Shown here: positions 8,388 through 17,550 of the stretch, piece after piece
Layout: each line of letters opens with the position of its first letter
How positions within the stretch are numbered: position 1 is the stretch's first letter
From: Micrococcaceae bacterium Sec5.8
GTDB lineage: Bacteria > Actinomycetota > Actinomycetes > Actinomycetales > Micrococcaceae
Direction: 5' to 3'
Assembly: GCA_039636775.1 (NCBI GenBank)
Contig: CP143429.1
Coordinates: forward strand, 186,001 to 250,000
DNA: 64,000 nt
The notes under the pieces: generated by a model
The model's database searches: none
What the model was told of the DNA's origin: nothing
The model's input: the letters and a program-made list of their open reading frames with translations, nothing else
Position numbers and translations under genes: made by a program

Positions 8388-9998
8388 CTAGGCGTCAGCC
8401 GTCACCTTGTCAGCGTTCCGGGGTGCGGAGGGATCAACAACCGAATCAGAGCCGGCTGCGGTGAACGGCATGTCCATTTCCACCAAGTCGATCAGCGGGT
8501 TCTCGTCCTGGCTGGCGACGAGTTCCTTTGCCTCGGCCTGGGTGTCAACGCTCGGCATGGAACCCGGCAGGGGGCGCTGGGCCGATTCCTTGAGGAAGTA
8601 GATCGCCACGGCGCCAATGGCCGAGGTCACCATCAGGTAATAGGCCGGCATCATGTCATCGCCGGTAGCGCCGATCAGCGCGGCGACGATGAAGGGGGTG
8701 GTGCCGCCGAAGATCGCGACGGAGAAGTTGTACGCGATGCCCATGGCACCGTAACGGCTGGCCGTCGGGAACTGCGCCGGCAAGGCGGACGCCAGGTTGG
8801 CCACGTAGAACGTTACCGGGAAGGCGATCAGGCCAAGACCCAACAGGGTGGACCAGATCTCGCCGACGCCGATCAGCATGAACGCCGGGGCGGCCAGGAC
8901 GACAGTGCTCAGGGCGCCGATCCACAGCACGGGGCGGCGGCCGATCCGGTCCGAAAGCTTGCCGGTCAGCGGAATGCAGAGGCTCATGATGACCAGCACA
9001 GGGATGGTCAGCAGCGTGCCGTGTACTTCGTCGTAGCCCTTGGACTCCGTGAGATACGTCGGCATGTACGACGTCAGGGCGTAGCCTGCAGTGTTGGCTG
9101 CGGCCACCAGGACCATGGCGACGATGAGGGAACGCCAGTAGGCCTTCACGATGCCAACCGGGCCCTTGGAAGCATTGGCGTCGGCGGCGGTTGCGTCCTT
9201 GGCGAGGTCCGCCTGGGCGTCCATGGTGGCCTGGAATTGCGGGGATTCCTCGATCTTGCTCCGGAAGTACACCGCGATCAGACCCAACGGACCGGCCAGC
9301 AGGAACGGAATTCTCCAGCCCCACTGCTCCATGGTGTCCTGGCCGAGGGTCAGCTGCAGCACCGAAACGAGGGCAGCGCCGGCCGCAAAGCCAAGGTAGC
9401 TGCCCATGTCCAGGAAGCTGGCGAAGAATCCGCGGCGTTTGTCAGGGGCGTACTCGCTCACAAAGGTGGTGGCACCGGCGTACTCGCCTCCGGTGGAGAA
9501 GCCCTGAATGACCTTAAACAAAACCAGCAGGACCGCAGCCCAGATGCCGATCTGCGCGTAGCCCGGCAGGAGTCCGACTGCAAAAGTGCTGGCCGCCATG
9601 ATCATGAGGGTCGCGGCGAGCACCTTCTGTCGGCCGATCTTGTCGCCCAGCCAGCCAAATACGACGCCGCCGAGCGGGCGGGCGATGAAGGTGGCCGCGA
9701 AAGTGCCCAGGAGGAAGAGGGTCTGGACGGACTTGTCCGCTTCCGGCAGGAACACCGGTCCCATGGTGGTGATCAGGTAGCCGAACACGCCGACGTCGTA
9801 CCACTCCATAGTGTTGCCCACGATGGTGCCGCCGAGTGCTTTCTTGAGCATGGGCTTATTGACGACGTTGACATCGGATTCCTTGAGACGACGCCTCGGG
9901 CGCAGCTTTGGAATTTTCACACCGGGCGCAGCGTGCTTGGTTCGGCTGGCGTTCACAACGCCTGCTGAAGAGTCGGTCGTGCTTCGGTCATTGGGCAT
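8388..9998 (-). CDS. MFS transporter, metabolite:H+ symporter (ProP/ShiA-like) family
   Basis: 536 residues from ATG 9998, preceded by AAGGAG; an in-frame ATG at 10022 lacks this. Twelve hydrophobic segments. The MHS signatures are clear: GNTMEWYDVGVFGY at the first helix, GWLGDKIGRQKVL in the 2-3 loop, and QGFSTGGEYAGATTF in helix 4. The extended hydrophilic N- and C-tails and the EYAPDKRRGFFASFL segment are closest to proline/betaine carriers such as ProP, but dicarboxylate or shikimate carriers share these motifs. A central charged loop (~QATMDAQADLAKDATAADA) separates the two halves. Monocistronic. Confidence 0.88.
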   Translation of the reverse strand: MPNDRSTTDSSAGVVNASRTKHAAPGVKIPKLRPRRRLKESDVNVVNKPMLKKALGGTIVGNTMEWYDVGVFGYLITTMGPVFLPEADKSVQTLFLLGTFAATFIARPLGGVVFGWLGDKIGRQKVLAATLMIMAASTFAVGLLPGYAQIGIWAAVLLVLFKVIQGFSTGGEYAGATTFVSEYAPDKRRGFFASFLDMGSYLGFAAGAALVSVLQLTLGQDTMEQWGWRIPFLLAGPLGLIAVYFRSKIEESPQFQATMDAQADLAKDATAADANASKGPVGIVKAYWRSLIVAMVLVAAANTAGYALTSYMPTYLTESKGYDEVHGTLLTIPVLVIMSLCIPLTGKLSDRIGRRPVLWIGALSTVVLAAPAFMLIGVGEIWSTLLGLGLIAFPVTFYVANLASALPAQFPTASRYGAMGIAYNFSVAIFGGTTPFIVAALIGATGDDMMPAYYLMVTSAIGAVAIYFLKESAQRPLPGSMPSVDTQAEAKELVASQDENPLIDLVEMDMPFTAAGSDSVVDPSAPRNADKVTADA

Positions 9999-10407
9999 TT
10001 GGGCCGCTCCTTGGGAGGTCATTTGCTTGCAACGTGTAGCTGCCCCGCTCCGGGCAGGCTGTCAATTTTACGCGATTTCTATGGTGTTTCCGAGTTTGGT
10101 GCCGTATGATCCTGCGTTTCGACCCCATTAGGCGCCCGGAGAGGGGTCTTTTTTTCCGCGATCTGGCCGCGCCGTTGCTGGAAATCACCGGTCGGCCCCG
10201 CCGCAGGTCCAAAATTTTTCCCGGTGGGGCAGCCTGGAGCCGGTTTCCGGCCCTAATTCAGCCGCATATGCAGCTGCTGGCCGGCCGCCCGGTGGCGCGG
10301 CGCGGCAGCGCAGAACCAACGAAAACGGGGTACCCAACGGATCCGGAAAGCACTTAGGGTTGATGTGAGCGCAGAGCCAATCACGAGCCACCCGAGGAGA
10401 GCAGTCC
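9999..10407. other. Intergenic region upstream of the transporter, no gene supported
   Basis: About 400 bp between divergent genes. It must hold the promoters of the transporter (minus) and of the 77-residue protein (plus). T- and A-rich runs occur near 10149-10155 and 10210-10217. I cannot assign -35/-10 boxes or a gene here. Confidence 0.4.
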
Positions 10408-10641
10408 ATGACTGACAAGGAAACCAAGAAGATCAGCAACAACGGGGCCGGGGCAGACGGACAGTCCCAGGCCGGCTCGGAGCAGGCGAAGGGGATTAAA
10501 TCGCGCCTTACGGACGCCCAGAAAGAGATGCTCGCGAGTAAGTCGCGTGGCGGCACGGCCTCACAAAGTGTCGGCCACAGCCACAAGCCCACGCATGTCA
10601 GCGGCAAGCAGGGCCCGGCCGAGAAAAAGGTCCGCTGGTAG
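10408..10641 (+). CDS. Small hydrophilic conserved-type protein
   Basis: 77 residues from an ATG preceded by GAGGAGAG. Very rich in Lys, Gly, Ser and Gln, with no membrane or signal segment and probably largely disordered. The centre KSRLTDAQKEMLASKSRGG may form a helix. Function not recognised. Its size, ribosome site and position before another small protein make it a credible gene rather than a chance frame. Confidence 0.7.
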   Translation: MTDKETKKISNNGAGADGQSQAGSEQAKGIKSRLTDAQKEMLASKSRGGTASQSVGHSHKPTHVSGKQGPAEKKVRW

Positions 10642-10736
10642 CGCTACAGACACCGCCCGCCAACCGACCTAGGATTGGTAACACTTCATTTCACAGCTTG
10701 TTACGACGGCGTATCACTACAGCGGAAGGAAGAGCA

Positions 10737-10994
10737 ATGGCGGAGCATCAGCCCGGCGACCGGATCGACCCTGAGATTGCCAGTCACTTGTCGGAATCCA
10801 TGGATGAGGCGCCGGGGCCGGAAACTTCACGCCCGGCCCCGCCCAGTGCAGCGGACGGAAAACAGTGGCCCGACGGTAACGGGAAGCACCGCCATCCGAA
10901 GGAACATGATGTCCGGCACGGCCGGCTGGGTCAGGAGGCTGGGGCCAACGCCGTTCACCGGATTACCCCGCCGGATACCCCGCACTCCTCGTAG
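10737..10994 (+). CDS. Small hydrophilic protein of unknown function
   Basis: 85 residues from ATG 10737 with GGAAGGAAGAG upstream; an earlier in-frame start at 10698 has no site. Charged and His/Pro/Gly-rich, without hydrophobic segments (KHRHPKEHDVRHGRLGQEAG in the middle). It follows the 77-residue gene by ~95 bp on the same strand and ends 8 bp before the convergent ligD stop. No family recognised. Confidence 0.6.
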   Translation: MAEHQPGDRIDPEIASHLSESMDEAPGPETSRPAPPSAADGKQWPDGNGKHRHPKEHDVRHGRLGQEAGANAVHRITPPDTPHSS

Positions 10995-11002
10995 CGGCGC
11001 TT

Positions 11003-13591
11003 TCAGTCCTGTTCCAGCACAACGTCCTCGGGTCGTTTGTCCAGCCTCCAACCGCGCCAGACCGGGTGCCGGAGCTTGCCGCTGCCGGTCCGTTCGCCGT
11101 AGCTGACCTCGCCGACCAAGGTGGGGCTCACCCAGTTCGCGTCCGAGGCGTCGGCGGCGGGCACTTCCGCAAATGGCGAGGTCTTCCGCGGTAGGCCGTC
11201 AAGTTGCTGGCGTAATTCCTTCAGTTCCCGGGTGCTGAATCCGCTGCCGACGCGCCCAACGTAACGAAGGCTGGCACCGTCCGGAATCCCCAGCAAAAGT
11301 GAGCCTACGGACTGGGTGCGTTCGCCTTTGCCCGGACGCCAGCCGCCGACCACCACCTCCTGGGTGCGTTCGAACTTGAGTTTCAGCCAGGACCTGCTGC
11401 GCTGTCCGACGTAGCGGCCGTCGGTGCGTTTGGCCATCACGCCCTCCAGCCCCAGCTCCTGGGCGCTTTCCAGAATGTGGCGGATGTCGCCGTCGATCAG
11501 TGCGGAAAGCTCCACTGGCACCTCGGCGGAGGTGGAAAACGCCTCCAGCCGGGCACGCCGCTCGCGGAGTGGAAGGCGGCGAAGGTCCGTGCCGTTCTCG
11601 GACAGAAGGTCAAAGAGCATCAGCCGCACCGGCGTCGACGCCCGTGCGTTGGCGACGTCGGAGGCCTTGGTGAGCTTCATTCGGCCCTGCAGCAGCCCGA
11701 AGTCCGGGCGCCCGGACGGGCCGACGGCGATGATCTCGCCGTCGGCGATGAAGTCCCGGTCAGGCCAGCCGGAGCGGTTCGTCAATTCCGGATAAGACGC
11801 GGACATGTCGATGCCGTTACGGCTGACCAGGTGGATGGTGGTTGCGTCCGCCACGATCAGGGCGCGTATGCCGTCCCACTTGAGTTCAAACTGCCACTCC
11901 TTGTCCGGCAGGTCCGCCACGGTTCCTGCCGTGGCCAGCATCGGCGTGAAGTCCCCCTTCACTGGAGCCCGTGGCACGGTCTGATCAGCCCTCGGGGAAG
12001 CAGGTTCATCCCTGTGCGTTTCTTTCTCCTCCTGCGCGTCTGTCCCCGGCGGACTTCCCTCCTGCGCGTCTGTCCCCGGCGGACTTCCCTCCGGTACGGT
12101 TGCCCGGGCCGTCTGTGCGCCCAGCGGGTCCATTAGGTGGATGAGCCACTGGTCGTCGCCTCTGCCAGTGTGGATCAAGGCGTACCTGCGGCTGCCGCCC
12201 AGGCCGCCGTCGTCCTGGCCGGTGAGGGTGGCGATGACTTCCTTGCCGGCAATCCACTTCTCACACTCATACGAGCCGGAATCCCAGATGCTGACAGTTC
12301 CGGCACCGTACTGGCCCTTGGGAATCGTGCCTTCGAAGTCCGCATAGTCCATCGGGTGGTCCTCGGTCTGGACCGCCAGGTGGTTTGCCGATTTCGAAGT
12401 GGGGACGCCTTTGGGCAGCGCCCAGGACACCAGCACGCCATCGCGCTCGAGGCGGAAGTCGTAGTGCAGCCGGCTGGCGTGATGTTCCTGGATGACGAAC
12501 CTTTCCCGCACAATGCCACCGTCGGCCGTTCCCGCTGATTCCGCGAGGTGCTGTTCGGCCGTGAAGGGCTCAGGGGTGGAGCCGGCATTCCGTTTGGCGC
12601 GGTACTTTTCCAGCCGCGGATCGGTGGCGCCGCCGGCTGGCGCCCCGTTGCCGGCCGGCCGGCCGTCGGGTTGCGGTGCGGGCCGTATCCCGCCGGAGAT
12701 GGCAGCGAAGGGATCCTTGCCCGTTGCCACCCGTTCCAGAACTTCCCGATAGTCCAGCTGGTGCAGGGACGGTGAGCTGATTTCCCGCCAGGTCCGGGGC
12801 GCCGCCACCGTGGGCCTGGGCCGCCCCCGCAGGGAGTAAGGGACGATGGTGGTTTTGGCGGCGCTGTTCTGGCTCCAGTCCACAAGGACCTTGCCGGTGC
12901 GCAGCGTCTTCTTCATGTCGCTGACGGCCAGCTCCGGGTGGTCTGCTTCCAGTGAGCGTGCCAGTTCGTGGGCAAATTCGGAGATCTGTTCGGAGCTCTG
13001 TGTGCCGTCGAGGGCCGCGTACAGGTGGATACCCTTGCTGCCGCTGGTTACCGGCACCGGATTCAGTCCCACGTCCTTGAGGATGGTGCGGGCGAGCTTC
13101 GCGACCTCCACGCACTCCGCCAATCCGGCACCCTCGCCGGGATCCAGGTCCAGCACCAGCCGGTCCGGGGGCAGTTGGTTGCCATGGGAATCGACGCGCC
13201 ACTGCGGCACGTGGATCTCGAGGGCCGCGATCTGCGCGAGCCAGGCAAGCGTGGCGGGGTCGTTGACCAGCGGGTACTGGATGGTCCGTTCCTTGTGCGT
13301 GATGGAGGCCCGTGGAACCCACCCCGGTGTGGAATGGTCCAGGTTCTTCTGGAAGAACATCTCACCCGGTGACTCGGCCGTCCCCACCCCGTGCACCCAG
13401 CGCTTCCGGGTGGCCGGCCGGTTCGAGGCGGCGGGGATCAGCACAGGCGCCACCGCGGCGTAGTACGCGAGGATGTCGGCTTTGGTGGTGCCGGTCTCCG
13501 GATACAGAACCTTGTCCAGGTTGGTGACCACCAGTTCGCGGCCGCCCACGCGGACAAGCTCTTTGTTGCTGGCCCGTGCCCTTTCAGTCAA
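11003..13591 (-). CDS. ligD: Multifunctional NHEJ DNA ligase D (POL-PE-LIG)
   Basis: 862-residue ligase of bacterial non-homologous end joining. Order is as in mycobacterial LigD: primase/polymerase domain (~10-290, LDKVLYPETGTTKADILAYY; catalytic-type DLDPGEG), 3'-phosphoesterase (~345-500, HHASRLHYDFRLE), then ATP-dependent ligase (~540-860). The nucleotidyl lysine is K571 in ELKWDGIRA. The start is TTG 13591 with GGAGGTG nine bases upstream. The gene is divergent from ku with only 40 bp between the starts. The linker between PE and LIG holds a doubled EGSPPGTDAQ. It should fill, trim and seal double-strand breaks together with Ku. Confidence 0.95.
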   Translation of the reverse strand: MTERARASNKELVRVGGRELVVTNLDKVLYPETGTTKADILAYYAAVAPVLIPAASNRPATRKRWVHGVGTAESPGEMFFQKNLDHSTPGWVPRASITHKERTIQYPLVNDPATLAWLAQIAALEIHVPQWRVDSHGNQLPPDRLVLDLDPGEGAGLAECVEVAKLARTILKDVGLNPVPVTSGSKGIHLYAALDGTQSSEQISEFAHELARSLEADHPELAVSDMKKTLRTGKVLVDWSQNSAAKTTIVPYSLRGRPRPTVAAPRTWREISSPSLHQLDYREVLERVATGKDPFAAISGGIRPAPQPDGRPAGNGAPAGGATDPRLEKYRAKRNAGSTPEPFTAEQHLAESAGTADGGIVRERFVIQEHHASRLHYDFRLERDGVLVSWALPKGVPTSKSANHLAVQTEDHPMDYADFEGTIPKGQYGAGTVSIWDSGSYECEKWIAGKEVIATLTGQDDGGLGGSRRYALIHTGRGDDQWLIHLMDPLGAQTARATVPEGSPPGTDAQEGSPPGTDAQEEKETHRDEPASPRADQTVPRAPVKGDFTPMLATAGTVADLPDKEWQFELKWDGIRALIVADATTIHLVSRNGIDMSASYPELTNRSGWPDRDFIADGEIIAVGPSGRPDFGLLQGRMKLTKASDVANARASTPVRLMLFDLLSENGTDLRRLPLRERRARLEAFSTSAEVPVELSALIDGDIRHILESAQELGLEGVMAKRTDGRYVGQRSRSWLKLKFERTQEVVVGGWRPGKGERTQSVGSLLLGIPDGASLRYVGRVGSGFSTRELKELRQQLDGLPRKTSPFAEVPAADASDANWVSPTLVGEVSYGERTGSGKLRHPVWRGWRLDKRPEDVVLEQD
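12031..12090 (-). repeat. Two perfect 30-bp tandem copies in the ligD linker
   Basis: 12031-12060 and 12061-12090 are identical and encode EGSPPGTDAQ twice, in the flexible linker between the phosphoesterase and ligase domains. The duplication keeps the frame. Confidence 0.9.
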
Positions 13592-13631
13592 GGGGCTTCA
13601 CCTCCGCGGCGCGGTGAGGTTCACTTGATCC

Positions 13632-14627
13632 ATGAGAGCCATTTGGAAAGGCGCGATAGCGTTCGGGCTGGTCAACGTCCCAGTCAAGGTCTACAGCGCC
13701 ACCGAAGACCATGACATCAGCCTGCATCAGGTCCACAACGACGACGGCGGACGGATCCGCTACCAGCGCCGCTGTGAGATCTGCAGCAAGGTGGTGGATT
13801 ACGAGGACATCGACAAGGCCTACGAGGACGACGGCCGCACCGTGGTGCTCAGCCGCGAGGAGCTCAAGTCCATCCCGGCAGAGAACAGCCATGAGATCGA
13901 CGTTGTGCAGTTTGTCCCGGCCGACCAGCTGGACCCGATGATGTTCGAGAAGAGCTACTACCTGGAGCCGGACTCCAAGTCGCCCAAGGCCTACACCCTG
14001 TTGCGCCGCGCCCTTGAGGACACGGACCGGGTGGCGATCGTCCAGTTTGCCCTCCGTGACAAAACCCGGCTGGGAGCGCTCCGGATCCGCGGCGACGTGC
14101 TGGTGCTGCAGGCGCTGCTCTGGGCAGATGAGGTGCGCGAGGCCAGCTTCCCGTCGCTCGACACGAGTGTCCGCATCTCCGCCCAGGAGCGGGAAATGTC
14201 TGCCGCACTGGTTGATTCCATGGCGGCGGACTTCGAACCGGAGCAGTTCACGGACGACTACCAGCTCCAGCTCCGCCAGCTCATTGAGGCGAAGCTGGAG
14301 AAGGGTGAATCGCTGGACACCGAGGAAACGTTCGGCGCCCCGGCTGCAGAGGCCGGCGACGGCGAAGTAATTGACCTGATGGAAGCCCTCAAGCGGAGCC
14401 TGGAGAAGAAACGCGGGGGAGGTACTGCGTCCGCCGGGGACACAGATACGCCCGCCACCAAGCCCGCGGCGAAAGCGTCCGCTGCCAAGACTCCCGCCAA
14501 GACCGCAGCCAAGTCGACGGCGGCCAAGACCGCGTCCCGGACCGCTCCCAAGACCGCGGCCGCGGCGAAGACCCCACGGAAACCCGCCGGCACGAAAACC
14601 GCGCAGACCGCGCGGAAGGAGGCCTGA
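13632..14627 (+). CDS. ku: Ku DNA end-binding protein
   Basis: 331-residue bacterial Ku homodimer subunit that encircles DNA ends and recruits LigD. The core begins MRAIWKGAIAFGLVNVPVK, the family hallmark, and includes RRCEICSKVV and the C-terminal bridge region ELIEAKLEKGE. Residues ~275-331 are a Lys/Ala/Thr tail of repeated AAK/TPAK units, as in actinobacterial Ku proteins with extra DNA-binding tails. Divergent from ligD, so the two can share one control region. Confidence 0.96.
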   Translation: MRAIWKGAIAFGLVNVPVKVYSATEDHDISLHQVHNDDGGRIRYQRRCEICSKVVDYEDIDKAYEDDGRTVVLSREELKSIPAENSHEIDVVQFVPADQLDPMMFEKSYYLEPDSKSPKAYTLLRRALEDTDRVAIVQFALRDKTRLGALRIRGDVLVLQALLWADEVREASFPSLDTSVRISAQEREMSAALVDSMAADFEPEQFTDDYQLQLRQLIEAKLEKGESLDTEETFGAPAAEAGDGEVIDLMEALKRSLEKKRGGGTASAGDTDTPATKPAAKASAAKTPAKTAAKSTAAKTASRTAPKTAAAAKTPRKPAGTKTAQTARKEA

Positions 14628-14659
14628 GTTCTCCGCTGTCCCGGCCCTCGCCACCCGGA

Positions 14660-14947
14660 TCAGGGGTTCCTGAGCGCGGCGATGAGTTCGTTCTTCCTCT
14701 TGCCGGAGTATCCCTTGAGGCCAATTTCCTTGGCCCGCTGCTTGAGCTGCGGAACAGTCCAGTCGTCATAGTCGCCGGACGTGCCGCCCTTGCGGGCGAC
14801 CGCTGAGCGGCCCGCCTTGGCGGCGGCGTTGGAGATGCGGGCTGCCTTCTGCTCCGAGGCCCCGCCCACCAGCAGCTCTTCATAGAGTTCCGGGTCCTTG
14901 ACGCTGGGGTTTTCGGCGCCGTGCGCGGCATTCTTCTTCGTTGGCAT
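14660..14947 (-). CDS. Small SAP/Rho-N-like domain protein (DUF7218-type)
   Basis: 95 residues. The N-terminal half has PTKKNAAHGAENPSVKDPELYEELL and a Ser/Ala/Lys helix. The C-terminal ~40 residues (WTVPQLKQRAKEIGLKGYSGKRKNELIAALR) form a SAP or Rho-N-like helix-extended-helix that usually binds nucleic acid. Similar proteins are common in Micrococcaceae. It converges on ku, leaving 32 bp, and may act with DNA repair, but that is only a neighbourhood hint. Confidence 0.75.
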   Translation of the reverse strand: MPTKKNAAHGAENPSVKDPELYEELLVGGASEQKAARISNAAAKAGRSAVARKGGTSGDYDDWTVPQLKQRAKEIGLKGYSGKRKNELIAALRNP

Positions 14948-15105
14948 GACCTACCTCGGCACCTGGTTGTCGCGGGACTTTTCCATCCCGGCCTGTTTAC
15001 CCGACTGGAGCCGTTCCAAACTATCCCCGGTGGCGCGGCCTGACAAGCGCCTACCAAGCGTGCTGAGCGCCGGCTTTGGGCCCGCTGCCGCCCGCCGTTA
15101 ACGAA

Positions 15106-15144
15106 GCAGCCCGGCCGCACCCTCAACGGGCGCGGCCGGGCTGC
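15106..15144 (-). terminator. Terminator of the fructose PTS operon
   Basis: A perfect 13-bp inverted repeat (GCAGCCCGGCCGC / GCGGCCGGGCTGC) with a 13-nt loop, starting 26 bp after the ptsH stop. No strong T-run. Confidence 0.7.
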
Positions 15145-15170
15145 CGTGTTCCAGCCAGCGGACGGTGGCG

Positions 15171-15449
15171 CTAGACGGCGTCGTGGTCCGTTTCCAGGAT
15201 CTGGACCAGGCGCTCCAGAGCGGCGTCGGCGCCGTCGCCCTCAGCGCGCAGCACCACTACCTCACCGTGGGACGCTCCCAGGCTCATCAGGGACAGGATG
15301 CTGGCGGCGTCCATGGCCTCGTCAACCGGCTCACCCAGGCGGGCGATGGTGATTTCGAGATCGAACTCGCCCGCAGCCTCGGCGAAGATCGCGGCCGGGC
15401 GGGCGTGCAGCCCTACACGGCTGGCAATGGTGGCGTTACGTTCGGTCAT
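15171..15449 (-). CDS. ptsH: PTS phosphocarrier protein HPr
   Basis: 92 residues. The active-site His15 is in VGLHARPAA, and the region around residues 45-55 (ASILSLMSLGASHG) matches the regulatory-serine helix of HPr. It passes phosphate from EI to the EIIA domain of FruA. Last gene of the fruR-fruK-fruA-ptsH run, 58 bp after fruA, so it is probably co-transcribed. No EI gene lies in the window. Confidence 0.95.
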   Translation of the reverse strand: MTERNATIASRVGLHARPAAIFAEAAGEFDLEITIARLGEPVDEAMDAASILSLMSLGASHGEVVVLRAEGDGADAALERLVQILETDHDAV

Positions 15450-15507
15450 TTCTGCTCCTTGGGTTTAGCTTGGGGAAAATCAGCTAGGGAAGGTCTTCCT
15501 GGCCGGT

Positions 15508-17550
15508 TCAGGCGGCTACGGGAACCGCTTCCACCGTATCAACCTGCTTCTTGACTGCCCAGCGCTTGAGCGCGATCACGGAGAAGGCGCTGATGACCGT
15601 TCCGACAGCGATGGCCACGACGAACATCAGGAAGTTGTCGATCGCGAAGAAGACGAAGATGCCGCCGTGCGGGGCCTTCGAGCCGACTCCGGCCGCCATG
15701 GAGATGGCTCCCGTGACGGCACCGCCGACCATGCTGGCCGGGATGACGCGCAGCGGGTCCGCCGCGGCGAACGGGATGGCGCCTTCGGAGATGAACGAGG
15801 CACCCAGCAGCCAGGCGGCCTTGCCGTTTTCCTGCTCCGCCAGGCTGAAGAGCTTCTTGTTCAACACGGTGGAGGCGAGTGCCATAGCCAGCGGCGGGAC
15901 CATGCCGGCAGCCATCACAGCGGCCATGATCTGCCACGGTGCCTGGTTGGAAATGGAAGCCGCTCCGAGGCCGGCCACCGCGAAGGCGTAGGCAACCTTG
16001 TTGACCGGTCCGCCCAGGTCGAAGCACATCATCAGGCCCAGAATGACGCCGAGGGCGATGGCGCTGGCTCCGGTGAGGCTGGACAGCCAGTCGTTGAGAC
16101 CAACGGTGATAGCAGCGATCGGCCCGCCCAGGATTACGAACATCAGGCCCGAGGCAACGAGGGAGGCCACAAGCGGGATGATCACCACAGGCATCAGGCC
16201 GCGCAGCCAGCGGGGAACGCTGAGCTTGCCGATCGCATGGGCCACGTAGCCGGCCAGTAGGCCGCCCACGATGCCACCGAGGAAGCCTGCGCCCATGAAC
16301 CCGGCAACGGCGCCGGCAACGAAGCCCGGTGCGATACCCGGCCGGTCAGCGAGGGCGTAGGCAATATAGCCCGCCAGCGCCGGAACCAGGAACCCGAGGG
16401 AGAGGGCGCCGATTTTGAAAAGCACGGCCCCGAGGTAGGCCCCTAACGGGCCCCACGCCAGTTCCGGGTACTCGGTCGGCAGATTGCCAATAGTGTTCTC
16501 CGCGAGGATCTTGTCCGCGAAACCGGTGATGTCGTAACCGCCCAGCAGGAAGCCGAGGGCGATCAGGAGACCGCCGCCTGCCACGAAGGGAATCATGTAG
16601 CTGACGCCCGTGAGCAGAGCCTTCTTCAGCTTCGTGCCGATGTGCTCGCCTTTTTCCTCGGCCTCGTTCTGGGCCTGTTCCTCGGCACCGTAATGCGGAA
16701 CGCGGCGGGCGTTCGGGTTGTCCGCTGCGGCGAGTGCTTCCTGGACCATCTTGCCGGGCTCGTCGATGCCGCGCTTGACCGGGGCGTTGATCACGGGCAT
16801 GCCGGCAAAGCGTTCCTTGCCGCGCACGTCAACGTCCACGGCGAAGATGACGGCGTCGGCGGCCGCGATGACAGCAGGGTCCAGCGGCTTGGCCCCGGAG
16901 GAGCCCTGGGTTTCCACCTGCAGGTCGATACCGGCTTCCTTGGCTGCCGCCACGAGCGAATCAGCCGCCATGTAGGTGTGGGCGATGCCGGTGGGGCAAG
17001 CGGTCACAGCGACAAGGCGCTTGGCGCGGGGAGCTCCACCCGCAGGCGCGGCGGCCTTTGCTGCCGGCACAGCGGTGGAATGGGGTGCAGGTTTGTCCGC
17101 GAGGGCGCCTTCGACGAGCTCGACGACCGCGGCCGCTGAACCGGCGGCGCGCAGGGAAGCGGTGAAGTCCTTCCTGATCAAGGAGCGGGCCAGCTTGGAG
17201 AGCAGCTTCAGGTGCTCCTGGTCTGCGCCCTCGGGGGCTGCGATGAAGAAGATCAGGTCCGCGGGACCGTCTTTGGCCCCAAAGTCGACCGGGCGGGACA
17301 ACCGTGCCATCGCGAGCGTCGGTTCGGTGACCGCCGTCGAGCGGCAATGCGGGATGGCGATGCCGCCGGGGACCCCGGTGGCGGTCTTCTGTTCGCGGGC
17401 GAAGGCGTCGGTGAAGAGGCCTTCAACCTCGGTGGCGCGTCCGTTGGCGGCAACTTTGCCTGCGAGGTGCCGGATCACGTCCTCGGGCGAGCTGCCCAGG
17501 TTCTGGTCGAGCTCGACCAGATCGGTGGTGATGAGCTGAGTCACTGTCAA
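15508..17550 (-). CDS. fruA: Fructose-specific PTS EIIABC component
   Basis: 680-residue fused permease that imports fructose and phosphorylates it to fructose 1-phosphate. EIIA is residues 1-150 with phospho-His68 (IPHCRSTAV). An Ala/Pro linker leads to EIIB with phospho-Cys185 (TACPTGIAHTYMAAD). EIIC (~300-670) carries the membrane helices, including GVSYMIPFVAGGGLLIALGF. Order A-B-C is usual in actinobacteria. Its start overlaps the fruK stop by 4 bp, so the pair is translationally coupled. Confidence 0.96.
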   Translation of the reverse strand: MTVTQLITTDLVELDQNLGSSPEDVIRHLAGKVAANGRATEVEGLFTDAFAREQKTATGVPGGIAIPHCRSTAVTEPTLAMARLSRPVDFGAKDGPADLIFFIAAPEGADQEHLKLLSKLARSLIRKDFTASLRAAGSAAAVVELVEGALADKPAPHSTAVPAAKAAAPAGGAPRAKRLVAVTACPTGIAHTYMAADSLVAAAKEAGIDLQVETQGSSGAKPLDPAVIAAADAVIFAVDVDVRGKERFAGMPVINAPVKRGIDEPGKMVQEALAAADNPNARRVPHYGAEEQAQNEAEEKGEHIGTKLKKALLTGVSYMIPFVAGGGLLIALGFLLGGYDITGFADKILAENTIGNLPTEYPELAWGPLGAYLGAVLFKIGALSLGFLVPALAGYIAYALADRPGIAPGFVAGAVAGFMGAGFLGGIVGGLLAGYVAHAIGKLSVPRWLRGLMPVVIIPLVASLVASGLMFVILGGPIAAITVGLNDWLSSLTGASAIALGVILGLMMCFDLGGPVNKVAYAFAVAGLGAASISNQAPWQIMAAVMAAGMVPPLAMALASTVLNKKLFSLAEQENGKAAWLLGASFISEGAIPFAAADPLRVIPASMVGGAVTGAISMAAGVGSKAPHGGIFVFFAIDNFLMFVVAIAVGTVISAFSVIALKRWAVKKQVDTVEAVPVAA

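Noticed and set aside
8202..9968. Long frame opposite the MHS transporter
   Set aside because: It is the antisense shadow of a clear transporter gene; composition is Gln/His/Gly-rich and motif-free.
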